In this document: piece after piece, positions 1-11,838 of the stretch
Layout of the letters: the number at the start of each line of letters is the position of its first letter
Position numbering within the stretch: the stretch's first letter is position 1
Assembly: GCA_032718475.1 (NCBI GenBank)
Contig: JAUCBJ010003253.1
Coordinates: forward strand, 1-32,537
Direction of reading: 5' to 3'
DNA from: Nemertoderma westbladi
Lineage: Eukaryota > Xenacoelomorpha > Nemertodermatida > Nemertodermatidae
Length of the DNA stretch: 32,537 bases
The notes under the pieces: model-generated
What the model was told of the DNA's origin: nothing
Database searches by the model: none
What the model saw: the letters and a program-made list of their open reading frames with translations, nothing else
Translations under genes and position numbers: made by a program

Positions 1-3000
1 CGTTGAACCCCACGCCCTTACCGACCATATACTGCGTTGAACCCCACGCCCTTACCGACCATATACTGCGTTGAACCCCACGCCCTTACCGCCCCTATAC
101 TGCGTTGAACCCCACGCCCTTACCGCCCCTATACTGCGTTGAACCCCACGCCCTTACCGACCATATACTGCGTTGAACCCCACGCCCTTACCGACCATAT
201 ACTGCGTTGAACCCCACGTCCTTACCGACCATATACTGCGTTGAACCCAACGCCCTTACCGACCATATACTACGTTGAACCCCACGCCCTTACCGACCAT
301 ATACTACGTTGAACCCCACGCCCTTACCGACCATATACTGCGTTGAACCCCACGCCCTTACCGACCATATACTGCGTTGAACCCCACGCCCTTACCGACC
401 ATATACTACGTTGAACCCCACGCCCTTACCGACCATATACTGCGTTGAACCCCACGCCCTTACCGACCATATACTGCGTTGAACCCCACGCCCTTACCGA
501 CCATATACTGCGTTGAACCCCACGCCCTTACCGACCATATACTACGTTGAACCCCACGCCCTTACCGACCATATACTGCGTTGAACCCCACGCCCTTACC
601 GACCATATACTGCGTTGAACCCCACGCCCTTACCGACCATATACTGCGTTGAACCCCACGCCCTTACCGACCCTATACTGCGTTGAACCCCACGCCCTTA
701 CCGACCATATACTACGTTGAACCCCACGCCCTTACCGACCATATACTACGTTGAACCCCACGCCCTTACCGACCATATACTGCGTTGAACCCCACGCCCT
801 TACCGACCATATACTGCGTTGAACCCCACGCCCTTACCGACCATATACTGCGTTGAACCCCACGCCCTTACCGACCATATACTGCGTTGAACCCCACGCC
901 CTTACCGACCATATACTGCGTTGAACCCCACGCCCTTACCGACCATATACTGCGTTGAACCCCACGCCCTTACCGACCATATACTGCGTTGAACCCCACG
1001 CCCTTACCGACCATATACTGCGTTGAACCCCACGCCCTTACCGACCATATACTGCGTTGAACCCCACGCCCTTACCGACCATATACTGCGTTGAACCCCA
1101 CGCCCTTACCGACCATATACTACGTTGAACCCCACGCCCTTACCGACCATATACTGCGTTGAACCCCACGCCCTTACCGACCATATACTACGTTGAACCC
1201 CACGCCCTTACCGACCATATACTACGTTGAACCCCACGCCCTTACCGACCATATACTGCGTTGAACCCCACGCCCTTACCGACCATATACTACGTTGAAC
1301 CCCACGCCCTTACCGACCATATACTGCGTTGAACCCCACGCCCTTACCGACCATATACTGCGTTGAACCCCACGCCCTTACCGACCATATACTGCGTTGA
1401 ACCCCACGCCCTTACCGACCATATACTGCGTTGAACCCCACGCCCTTACCGACCATATACTGCGTTGAACCCCACGCCCTTACCGACCATATACTGCGTT
1501 GAACCCCACGCCCTTACCGACCATATACTGCGTTGAACCCCACGCCCTTACCGACCATATACTGCGTTGAACCCCACGCCCTTACCGACCATATACTGCG
1601 TTGAACCCCACGCCCTTACCGACCATATACTGCGTTGAACCCCACGCCCTTACCGACCATATACTGCGTTGAACCCCACGCCCTTACCGACCATATACTG
1701 CGTTGAACCCCACGCCCTTACCGACCATATACTGCGTTGAACCCCACGCCCTTACCGACCATATACTACGTTGAACCCCACGCCCTTACCGACCATATAC
1801 TACGTTGAACCCCACGCCCTTACCGACCATATACTACGTTGAACCCCACGCCCTTACCGACCATATACTACGTTGAACCCCACGCCCTTACCGACCATAT
1901 ACTGCGTTGAACCCCACGCCCTTACCGACCATATACTGCGTTGAACCCCACGCCCTTACCGACCATATACTGCGTTGAACCCCACGCCCTTACCGACCAT
2001 ATACTACGTTGAACCCCACGCCCTTACCGACCATATACTGCGTTGAACCCCACGCCCTTACCGACCATATACTACGTTGAACCCCACGCCCTTACCGACC
2101 ATATACTGCGTTGAACCCCACGCCCTTACCGACCATATACTGCGTTGAACCCCACGCCCTTACCGACCATATACTGCGTTGAACCCCACGCCCTTACCGA
2201 CCATATACTGCGTTGAACCCCACGCCCTTACCGACCATATACTGCGTTGAACCCCACGCCCTTACCGACCATATACTGCGTTGAACCCCACGCCCTTACC
2301 GACCATATACTGCGTTGAACCCCACGCCCTTACCGACCATATACTGCGTTGAACCCCACGCCCTTACCGACCATATACTGCGTTGAACCCCACGCCCTTA
2401 CCGACCATATACTGCGTTGAACCCCACGCCCTTACCGACCATATACTGCGTTGAACCCCACGCCCTTACCGACCATATACTGCGTTGAACCCCACGCCCT
2501 TACCGACCATATACTGCGTTGAACCCCACGCCCTTACCGCCCCTATACTGCGTTGAACCCCACGCCCTTACCGACCATATACTGCGTTGAACCCCACGCC
2601 CTTACCGACCATATACTACGTTGAACCCCACGCCCTTACCGACCATATACTGCGTTGAACCCCACGCCCTTACCGACCATATACTGCGTTGAACCCCACG
2701 CCCTTACCGACCATATACTACGTTGAACCCCACGCCCTTACCGACCATATACTGCGTTGAACCCCACGCCCTTACCGACCATATACTACGTTGAACCCCA
2801 CGCCCTTACCGACCATATACTGCGTTGAACCCCACGCCCTTACCGACCATATACTACGTTGAACCCCACGCCCTTACCGACCATATACTGCGTTGAACCC
2901 CACGCCCTTACCGACCATATACTACGTTGAACCCCACGCCCTTACCGACCATATACTACGTTGAACCCCACGCCCTTACCGACCATATACTGCGTTGAAC

Positions 3001-5900
3001 CCCACGCCCTTACCGACCATATACTGCGTTGAACCCCACGCCCTTACCGACCATATACTACGTTGAACCCCACGCCCTTACCGACCATATACTGCGTTGA
3101 ACCCCACGCCCTTACCGACCATATACTGCGTTGAACCCCACGCCCTTACCGACCATATACTACGTTGAACCCCACGCCCTTACCGACCATATACTGCGTT
3201 GAACCCCACGCCCTTACCGACCATATACTACGTTGAACCCCACGCCCTTACCGACCATATACTACGTTGAACCCCACGCCCTTACCGACCATATACTGCG
3301 TTGAACCCCACGCCCTTACCGACCATATACTGCGTTGAACCCCACGCCCTTACCGACCATATACTACGTTGAACCCCACGCCCTTACCGACCATATACTG
3401 CGTTGAACCCCACGCCCTTACCGACCATATACTGCGTTGAACCCCACGCCCTTACCGACCATATACTACGTTGAACCCCACGCCCTTACCGACCATATAC
3501 TACGTTGAACCCCACGCCCTTACCGACCATATACTGCGTTGAACCCCACGCCCTTACCGACCATATACTGCGTTGAACCCCACGCCCTTACCGACCATAT
3601 ACTACGTTGAACCCCACGCCCTTACCGACCATATACTGCGTTGAACCCCACGCCCTTACCGACCATATACTACGTTGAACCCCACGCCCTTACCGACCAT
3701 ATACTGCGTTGAACCCCACGCCCTTACCGACCATATACTACGTTGAACCCCACGCCCTTACCGACCATATACTGCGTTGAACCCCACGCCCTTACCGACC
3801 ATATACTGCGTTGAACCCCACGCCCTTACCGACCATATACTGCGTTGAACCCCACGCCCTTACCGACCATATACTGCGTTGTACCCCACGCCCTTACCGA
3901 CCATATACTGCGTTGAACCCCACGCCCTTACCGACCATATACTACGTTGAACCCCACGCCCTTACCGACCATATACTGCGTTGAACCCCACGCCCTTACC
4001 GACCATATACTGCGTTGAACCCCACGCCCTTACCGACCATATACTACGTTGAACCCCACGCCCTTACCGACCATATACTGCGTTGAACCCCACGCCCTTA
4101 CCGACCATATACTACGTTGAACCCCACGCCCTTACCGACCATATACTGCGTTGAACCCCACGCCCTTACCGACCATATACTGCGTTGAACCCCACGCCCT
4201 TACCGACCATATACTGCGTTGAACCCCACGCCCTTACCGACCATATACTGCGTTGAACCCCACGCCCTTACCGACCATATACTACGTTGAACCCCACGCC
4301 CTTACCGACCATATACTACGTTGAACCCCACGCCCTTACCGACCATATACTACGTTGAACCCCACGCCCTTACCGACCATATACTGCGTTGAACCCCACG
4401 CCCTTACCGACCATATACTACGTTGAACCCCACGCCCTTACCGACCATATACTACGTTGAACCCCACGCCCTTACCGACCATATACTACGTTGAACCCCA
4501 CGCCCTTACCGACCATATACTGCGTTGAACCCCACGCCCTTACCGACCATATACTGCGTTGAACCCCACGCCCTTACCGACCATATACTGCGTTGAACCC
4601 CACGCCCTTACCGACCATATACTACGTTGAACACCACGCCCTTACCGACCATATACTACGTTGAACACCACGCCCTTACCGACCATATACTACGTTGAAC
4701 CCCACGCCCTTACCGACCATATACTACGTTGAACCCCACGCCCTTACCGACCCTATACTGCGTTGAACCCCACGCCCTTACCGACCATATACTGCGTTGA
4801 ACCCCACGCCCTTACCGACCATATACTACGTTGAACCCCACGCCCTTACCGACCATATACTGCGTTGAACCCCACGCCCTTACCGACCATATACTGCGTT
4901 GAACCCCACGCCCTTACCGACCATATACTACGTTGAACACCACGCCCTTACCGACCATATACTACGTTGAACCCCACGCCCTTACCGACCATATACTACG
5001 TTGAACCCCACGCCCTTACCGACCATATACTACGTTGAACCCCACGCCCTCACCGACCATATACTGCGTTGAACCCCACGCCCTTACCGACCATATACTG
5101 CGTTGAACCCCACGCCCTTACCGACCATATACTACGTTGAACACCACGCCCTTACCGACCATATACTACGTTGAACACCACGCCCTTACCGACCATATAC
5201 TGCGTTGAACCCCACGCCCTTACCGACCATATACTACGTTGAACACCACGCCCTTACCGCCATATACTACGTTGAACACCACGCCCTTACCGACCATATA
5301 CTGCGTTGTACCCCACGCCCTTACCGACCATATACTGCGTTGAACCCCACGCCCTTACCGACCATATACTGCGTTGAACCCCACGCCCTTACCGACCATA
5401 TACTGCGTTGAACCCCACGCCCTTACCGACCATATACTGCGTTGAACCCAACGCCCTTACCGACCATATACTGCGTTGAACCCCACGCCCTTACCGACCA
5501 TATACTGCGTTGAACCCCACGCCCTTACCGACCATATACTGCGTTGAACCCCACGCCCTTACCGACCATATACTGCGTTGAACCCCACGCCCTTACCGAC
5601 CATATACTGCGTTGTACCCCACGCCCTTACCGACCATATACTGCGTTGAACCCCACGCCCTTACCGACCATATACTGCGTTGAACCCCACGCCCTTACCG
5701 ACCATATACTGCGTTGTACCCCACGCCCTTACCGACCATATACTACGTTGAACCCCACACCCTTACCGACCATATACTGCGTTGAACCCCACGCCCTTAC
5801 CGACCATATACTACGTTGAACCCCACGCCCTTACCGACCATATACTACGTTGAACACCACGCCCTTACCGACCATATACTGCGTTGAACCCCACGCCCTT
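1..5900. repeat. 34-bp tandem satellite array (about 173 copies), left end outside window
   Basis: A head-to-tail repeat with a strict 34-bp period fills this stretch; unit starts at 1, 35 and 69 show the spacing. The unit core reads cgttgaaccccacgccctta, followed by ccgaccatatactg. The commonest variation is tactGcg versus tactAcg at the unit junction. Rarer variants are gttgTacc (near 3879, 5306, 5612, 5714), gaacAccacg (several from about 4630 on), ccgCccCta (near 90, 125, 2538) and one unit short by 1 bp near 5258. Variants cluster in the last 1.3 kb, as expected at an ageing array edge. There are no unique spacers. Three units make 102 bp, so every frame is read in turn. Apparent ORFs arise only where tga becomes tgt, and I do not regard them as genes. 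Confidence 0.97.
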
Positions 5901-7509
5901 GTAACGAAATACCAACGCGATATGTATGTACAAACCTCCTTCATCTTCTTAGAGAAAATCATAAAACGACCCAGTTGGCCAAAAAATATATCAAATCGAT
6001 AAGTAACAATATTATGTTCTTTCATTTTTAACTCGAAAAATTTTTGTTAAAGAAACAAACCAAATCAAAGTAAGCAAATCTGTCTGAAGAAAATATTAAT
6101 TAATACTAATTGAGGAATGGTGCCCGCTGCCGCTATATTACTGAAATAAAACAAACATGACCCATAATGACTATCGTTTATATAAACATGGATCGACAGA
6201 TCTAGGTTCACTATTTGCTTTATATGATTAAAACATATTGTGTTAAATATAATTGTGAGACAAGAAGTCGCAAGTAAAAACAACGATTAGTTCATAATTA
6301 CCGATGGGATGAGAGGACTAAAAAAACAGAGACAATAAATGTATCAGTATACAAGTAAACGAATGAATAAAACGGGACATTGATATTATTATATGCCAGG
6401 AAAGTTCAACAGAAAATAAGTAGCAATGGCGGTCTTATCATATGGGATGATAAAAGAATCAGTATAAATGAGTTCAATGACTAACTTAAACATTGAATTA
6501 ACTGAAACAATAAAATATCTCTGACCTAGTCGAGCCACATTTGGGTTATCGGTTTGGGTTTGAAAAGTAAAAGTGATCGATGGAGGTGATAGGGAGTCTC
6601 CTCTCTTTTGGCATTGCCTACAAGGAGGGGAGGGGGATTTGATGGGGCCTCACAAACTCTCAGGGTCTATCACTCTCATTCATTACCTAACAATTTTCTT
6701 TACTCCCCCGGCGGAATCCAGTTCCCCGCATCTGTGTTGTGAAATTGTGTCTGACTCGCTCTGTAGGTCACATATTTTCCACTAAAATTGAGTTATATTG
6801 GTGTTGTAAGGGTCTAAGCCACGATTCTAAGTAAAATAAATTCCTTTTTATCATATGGCAATTTCGTGTATTAACACACTTCTTCAGTGATATAAATATA
6901 TATTAAAATGTTTACATAATTTACATATTAAAATAAGTACGTACGAGGTTAAATTTAATTGAATAATACTGTAAAAGATACTAATTTATACGAGGCTATC
7001 GTACAGTACATGCCTGGTTATTTTCGGATGAACAATCGATAAAATGCGAAGTGTGAATAAAATATGAGCAGTGGTAAAAAGAGAGATTAGGCTGACATGG
7101 AGGATAAGTTAAATTAAAATAGGTAAGGAAAATAAAGTTAAAAATATAATAATGTGATACTTTTCGGATGAACATTCGATAAAATGCGAAGTGTGACTAA
7201 GGATAGGTAGATACAATTAAAATATTAAATTAAAATAAGTAAAAATAAATAAAAAGATATACGGCAATTCAGGTATGGACGGCTAGGAAGGTACAATTAA
7301 ATAAAATGAAATAAAGTGAAATGAAATAAAATAAAATAATTTAAAACATGAGCAGACAATCGATAAAATTCATAAAATGAGATAAAGTTTATAGATGACA
7401 CCACCATGCTGGAATAACTTACTGCAGGTCTAGCAGCTGTTGAAACAAGCCGCAAACAATAATAAAATATATAATATAATATAACACCACCATTGAAGGT
7501 ACCCTAATG
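5901..7509. other. AT-rich non-coding spacer with a local direct repeat
   Basis: No recognisable gene. The sequence is strongly A/T-rich, with many aaaataaa-type runs around 7070-7350. One direct repeat stands out: ttttcggatgaaca followed by ttcgataaaatgcgaagtgtg at 7021-7057 and again at 7161-7197, a spacing of 140 bp, with a weaker echo (caatcgataaaatt) near 7357. The right part may be the 3' untranslated region of the Penelope-like element that follows on the minus strand, but I cannot define its terminus. A 70-codon open stretch at 6573-6785 has no family features. Confidence 0.6.
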
Positions 7510-8811
7510 TTATACAAAGTGAATCGAGTTACAAAAAGTAGAATGATTAGTATAATGGTGGAATAACTTTGTTGATGGGAGGCCGGTGTAAATTAATAAG
7601 GATGGCTTCGGTGTGAATACGCCGGGGGGATTACGAAACTGCTGTACGCACGTAACAGTATATTTCCGACACTGGGCGAAGTGTTCCAGAAGGATGCCTT
7701 CTGGGTTGCTGGTCACCACATTCAGTTTGTTGGGTTTAGGAGGGGCTTTTAGGGACTTCCGATATTCTTGGATATTCTCCCGGTGCTTGTTGAGTCGTTT
7801 GTGGAGGTGCTGCTCAGTTTGGCCGAGGTAGTACTGGGTCGGGTGTTCATTACACGTGATTATGTATAAAACATTATGGGACTTACAGTTGAGCCGGCCT
7901 CGAATTCGGTCTCCCCATAGTGTGTGTGGGAGGTCGTTAATCACTGGGCATGTTAGACACCGAGATTGACCACACGGGTGGTTGCCAAGTGCTAGGGTTG
8001 GTTCTCGTTTTCGTATAAGTAATTTACCCAAACTAGGTTCGTTACGTGGTACAGTTTTTATCGAAAGCCCGTGGGCGTGAAGGCGTTGGTTATGCCTACT
8101 GGTAACCGCGTTGAGTGTGGGAAGACATTGTGGCGTGGTTGGTAAATACACGATTTGTTCGCTAGGTGGCGCAGGTAGTATTTTAGGCTGTTTAATTTGG
8201 GGGAAGGCAGGTGATGGGTCCCAAGCGTACATAGTTAGAAGGAAGTTAAGGGGATAGCCACGCAATTTACATTTGTCCAAGTATTGGTGCCTATAGACCC
8301 TAAAAACTGAATGGGAGTCAGTCAAACGCCGAATTCGAAGTACTTCAGATTTCACAATAGCCAGGAGGGCAGGTTTATGGTGGAAGCTGGCGTATGCTAT
8401 CGGGAGTTTGTTAGACATAGGTTTTCGGTATAGGTGAGTGGAAAGGTCACGCCCTTTGGCTTGGACAGTAATGTCTAAATAATTGATTGATTTTCTTGAT
8501 GAATTAAATGTAAATTGTATCGCATTGCAGCCATACAGGTGGCTACATGCTGTATTGAAAGCGGTTTCTACATTGTTCAATTCTGCGTCCGTCATCCAGA
8601 AGTTAAATATGCCAAGGCTGTCGTCTACTAAGGTCCGGAAGTAATATGGCGTGTACAGTGAGGTGTTAATAGCCCGTTTAATGACGCGGTAGGAGGTTAA
8701 TATTGCGTAGTCACCTCTGTGACTCCCGCCCATGGGCGCGCCTGCTACCTGTAAGTAAAATCCCTCCTTATATTTGAAGTAGTTATGATGTAACAGGAAT
8801 GTGAGAATATT
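7510..8811 (-). pseudogene. Penelope-like retroelement: C-terminal RT plus GIY-YIG endonuclease, 5'-truncated
   Basis: The open frame runs from 8811 to a stop at 7510. A methionine at 8733 begins a 407-residue stretch, but 26 in-frame codons precede it and contain the RT motif B region (YLQVAGAPMGG), so 8733 is not the true start. Numbering from that methionine: the RT catalytic motif is TLVDD (V36-D38), where the family usually has Y/F-x-D-D. Thumb-like signatures follow: NYLDI near 84-88, HLYRKP near 100-105 and LRGYP near 157-161. A Cys cluster lies at C254/C259/C262/C283. The GIY-YIG domain begins NVLYIITC (287-294), then QYYLGQT (300-306), with R313 and H317. Known Penelope-like elements have exactly this RT-then-GIY-YIG order. 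The RT fingers and palm motif A are missing, because the frame stops at a TGA (8812-8814) where the duplicated aminotransferase segment begins. It is a dead fragment, although its remaining frame is undamaged. Confidence 0.9.
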
Positions 8812-8855
8812 TCATTCTGTACCGGTGTACAAGGCTGAGAGAACTCCCTCTTGAA

Positions 8856-9538
8856 ATGACTCCCCAGTTCTCAGCCTAGGCTGAGATCACTCCCCAGTTA
8901 TTTCAGCCTAGGGTGAGATCACTCCCCAGTTGTTTCAGCCTAGGCTGAGATCACTCCCCAGTTATTTCAGCCTAGGCTGAGATCACTCCCCAGTTATTTC
9001 AGCCTAGGCTGAGATCACTCCCCACCCCAGTTATTTCAGCCTAGGCTGAGATCACTCCCCACCCCAGTTATTTCAGCCTAGGCTGAGATCACTCCCCACC
9101 CCAGTTATTTCAGCCTAGGCTGAGATCACTCCCCAGTTATTTCAGCCTAGGCTGAGATCACTCCCCAGTTATTTCAGCCTAGGCTGAGATCACTCCCCAG
9201 TTATTTCAGCCTAGGCTGAGATCACTCCCCACCCCAGTTATTTCAGCCTAGGCTGAGATCACTCCCCAGTTATTTCAGCCTAGCTGCCTAGGCTGAGAAT
9301 ACTCACTTAGGCCTGTAGGCTGAGATGACTTCTCTATTGGAGTTATAATTCATATCCGTACCTGTGTTTTCCGTATAATGCAAAAATAAAACTGTAATCT
9401 ATGTTATTGAGATATCGTTTATTGTTTTGGTTAGAAAAGCCCGCCACTGTAACCTGCTCCTTTCCGTTAATTAAGAAATCTAGGGAGAAAACTGGGGAGT
9501 GTTCTCAGCCTTGGCTGAGAAGACTGGGGGAGAGTCAT
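8856..9538. mobile_element. Inverted-repeat (MITE-like) element upstream of aminotransferase copy A
   Basis: The left end reads atgactccccagttctcag followed by cctaggctgag. The right end near 9491-9538 is its imperfect reverse complement (actggggagtgttctcagc, then cttggctgagaagact and agtcat). The interior from about 9335 to 9490 is unique A/T-rich sequence (ttattgttttggttag near 9418). The same element, much shorter (about 306 bp), sits at 14715-15020 in front of copy B. The extra length here comes from internal tandem units. Terminal inverted repeats around a short non-coding core suggest a non-autonomous DNA transposon. No target-site duplication could be assigned because the element lies inside a larger duplicated segment. 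Confidence 0.6.
8871..9292. repeat. 32/37-bp palindromic tandem array (about 13 units)
   Basis: About 13 head-to-tail units, each centred on tcagcctaggctga, a perfect 14-bp palindrome, followed by gatcactccccagttattt. Most units are 32 bp long. Four have an extra acccc (ctccccaccccag) and are 37 bp. The equivalent place in the second duplicate (about 14728-14750) has essentially one unit, so the expansion happened after, or only in, copy A. Confidence 0.93.
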
Positions 9539-9812
9539 ATTTGTTGGGAAGTTATACTGTAGGTACTCTACGCAGTAGATCTACCAACATTAGTGCAGTA
9601 GTGGACTTGGACTAATTCCAAGCTGGGGTACCGGTTCGTTAAAGGTACCTGTTTATCAATAATGTTGTCTCTTGATATCTATCACTACACGACATGAGAT
9701 TACAACGAGAGGCGTTTTAAACTCCGGGTGCACGAAATTATTGACTTAAATAAATGCAATAAAGAACTGATGACTGCATGATAGGTAATTAATCAGATAA
9801 AATCGGTCGAAT
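9539..9812 (+). promoter_or_regulatory. 5' flank of aminotransferase copy A (conserved between duplicates)
   Basis: This segment is shared, with small indels, with 15021-15292 before copy B: tagatctaccaacattagtg, tatctatcactacacgac and gacttaaataaatgcaataa all recur. Conservation here reflects the shared duplication. I see no clear TATA box or initiator and infer only that the promoter or 5' UTR probably lies here. Confidence 0.35.
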
Positions 9813-11283
9813 ATGACAAATATTGCTGACACATTAGTGGCAGCGCGGGTCCCGAAAACAAGCTCAAACATTTGGCGTGTATTCGGAGATGTCTGTCAAG
9901 GCAGCGACATCAAAGTGAAACTAACAGCAGGATTTCCGGACGACCATGTAGATGACGATGTCAAGAAAGCCTTCATGGAGACCATCGATGAGATTGCATT
10001 GCGACAATTACCCTGCGATGCAACGGGAAGCAATACGGGACTCAAGACTGCACTGTCCGAGTTCTACAGAGACGCCCTTCTACGCGAGATAAACCCCGAT
10101 TCCGAGGTGGTGTTTAGGGACTGGAGCGAGTGACGTCATACACATGTGCTGCATCGCACTCATCCAGGAAGGCGACAACATCGTGCTTATATCGCCCTAT
10201 TTCGAACTCTACAATAGGATTATTATCAGTAAAGGCGGGAGGCCGTTGTATTCGCCGCTGCAGGACGCGAACGAGACCGCTACAGTGCGACGGACATCAG
10301 TAGATATGCGGGTAAACTGGTCCGATCTGGAGGAGAAGTTGTCCCTCCCGCAAACCTCGATGCTCATACTCAACACTCCGCACAACCCCACCGGGAAGGT
10401 CTTCACCCGTGAGGAGTTACGCCGACTAGCAGCGTTGTGCACGACCCACAACGTCGTCTGCATCTGCGACGAGGTCTACGAGTTTGACACGTTCGGGATG
10501 GCGGAGCACGTGAAGTTGGCGAGTTTCCCGGGGATGTGGGAGCGGTGTGTTACGGTGGGCAGCGCGGGGAAGGCATTCAACGCGACCGGAATCAAACTCG
10601 GATGGGGGCTGGGCGATGCGCGTTTACTAGCGAGGGTTTCCGCGGTGGTGCGAGCCATAGAGGGAGGTGGACCGTCCATGGTGACGCAGAAAGTGGTAGA
10701 GAAACTCGTTCGGAGGGAGCTGGAAGGGGCGGGGTTGCTGACTAGGTTGAATCAAATAAACTGTAGTAAACGCGACGCACTGTGCGCCATCCTGAGGGAG
10801 TCAGAGATACCGCACTACGAGCCACAGGGTGGCTGGTTCATCATCATCGATATATCGCGAGTGGGAAATCCACCCGGGACTGGTGGGACACAGTCCGGTG
10901 ATGGTGAGAGTGGGACACAGCCCGGGACTGGTGTGACACAGTCCGGGGGTGGTGGGACACAGTCCGGAACTGGTGGGACACAGACCGGGGGTGGTGGGAC
11001 ACAGTCCGGGACTGGTGGGACACAGACTGGGAGTGGTGGGACACAGTCAGGGGATGGTGGGACAGAATTAGAGTCTCACCATGGAGACGTACACGTTGCT
11101 ATAGCGATAGCTAAACATTTGGGACTGGTGCTGCTGCCCGGGTCGATGTTCTTCAACAGCCAATACTGCAGCTCCCGTCGCTGGTTGCGAACCACGTTTA
11201 TTAAGAACTTAGAAGCCCTTGAACGTTCCAGGGAACTGTTTCTAGCTCTAGGACAGGGGAACTTTCCAGGGAACTGTTCCTAA
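9813..11283 (+). pseudogene. Kynurenine-aminotransferase-like gene, copy A, frameshifted
   Basis: Closely similar to the intact copy at 15753-17369, in the same single-exon layout. After INPDSEVV the sequence reads gtgtttaggg where copy B reads gtgttaggg. The extra T at 10112-10114 sends the frame to a stop at 10131-10133. The original frame then resumes (10144 on) and stays open to the TAA at 11281-11283, with the NTPHNPTGK, CDEVYEF, SAGKAFNATG and LRTTF motifs all present. Apart from this base the gene is undamaged, so it is either a very young pseudogene or a sequencing error. The Gly/Thr/Gln repeat is shorter here (8 heptads versus 14). The last codons hold two units of the sequence that forms the 38-bp satellite after copy B. 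Confidence 0.88.
10882..11065 (+). repeat. In-frame 21-bp coding minisatellite, copy A
   Basis: Tandem 21-bp units of the type ggtgggacacagtccgggac, each encoding a heptad like GGTQSGT or GGTQTGG; eight TQ heptads are countable. The unit length is a multiple of three, so length changes keep the frame. It lies between the IIDISRV strand and the HHGDVHVAIAIAKHLGL helix. The reverse strand is also open through it, which is a by-product of the period. Confidence 0.93.
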
Positions 11284-11838
11284 ACAAAACGAGTCAAAGT
11301 GTACAACATCAAAGGGTACAACGAGTCATAGGGTACAAACCAGGCGGTTATTTAGTTTGTTTATTATTTTGGTTAGGGTTAGTTGGTCATGCCTCAACCA
11401 TTATGACTTAGGGTTAGGGTTACATGACAGTTTCAGAGTTTTAATTAGGGTTGAGGCCGCCGCTACTGTAACCAGCGAGTTTCATACAGTATAAATATTA
11501 AATATCCATGTTGTTCACGTTGTCTTGTTGGCATATTTCCAATTGGGGTGTCGTTTCAACCTATGGAAATATTTCTGGGGTTCTAATTGGATGTTCCTTC
11601 AATAAGCTCACCTCATTGGCTAACACTCTCCCATAGCCAAAAGGTGTGTCAGTTCAGCCTAATTACCAAAAGGAATGTCGCTTGGGGAAACTGTCTGAGT
11701 GAGTATCGGTACTGCTGTACTGACAGATAAAAATATTCAAAGCTAAAGCTCCTGACAGCCTTGCGCTCTAAAAATATATATAAACATCCCTTTGGCATGT
11801 GGGTATTCCGAAGCTGAACTACTAGCGGATGTCCTATA
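11284..11838. other. Spacer after copy A, no gene seen
   Basis: No open frame of note. Near 11380-11450 there are short runs of ttagggttaggg (two to three telomere-like hexamers) around ggtcatgcctcaaccattatgac. The piece gccgctactgtaacc near 11460 faintly resembles cccgccactgtaacctg in the upstream element (9440 and 14920). The sequence immediately after the stop (aaacaaaacgagtc) does not match the right flank of the 38-bp array after copy B. Confidence 0.5.

Noticed and set aside
5205-5819. Apparent coding ORFs of 68 and 91 codons with a 34-residue peptide repeat
   Set aside because: They exist only where gttgaacc has become gttgtacc and removed the TGA; the 34-bp period cycles through all frames, so this is array noise.
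1-5900. CRISPR-like array (34-bp repeats)
   Set aside because: Units abut directly with no unique spacers, and the genome is animal.
6573-6785. 70-codon ORF in the left spacer
   Set aside because: No recognisable domain, no splice context and typical random length for this base composition.
10209-10745. Antisense and shifted ORFs inside the aminotransferase copies (also 16148-16684)
   Set aside because: Shadows of the G/C-rich coding strand; identical shadows occur in both copies and show no family features.
9813-11283. Copies A and B as ACC synthase
   Set aside because: GMWERxxTxGSxGKAF, NTPHNPTGKVF and the overall layout fit kynurenine aminotransferase / cysteine conjugate beta-lyase better than ACC synthase.
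11400-11430. Telomeric repeat
   Set aside because: Only two or three ttaggg hexamers occur in a row; too few for a telomere or an interstitial telomeric array.
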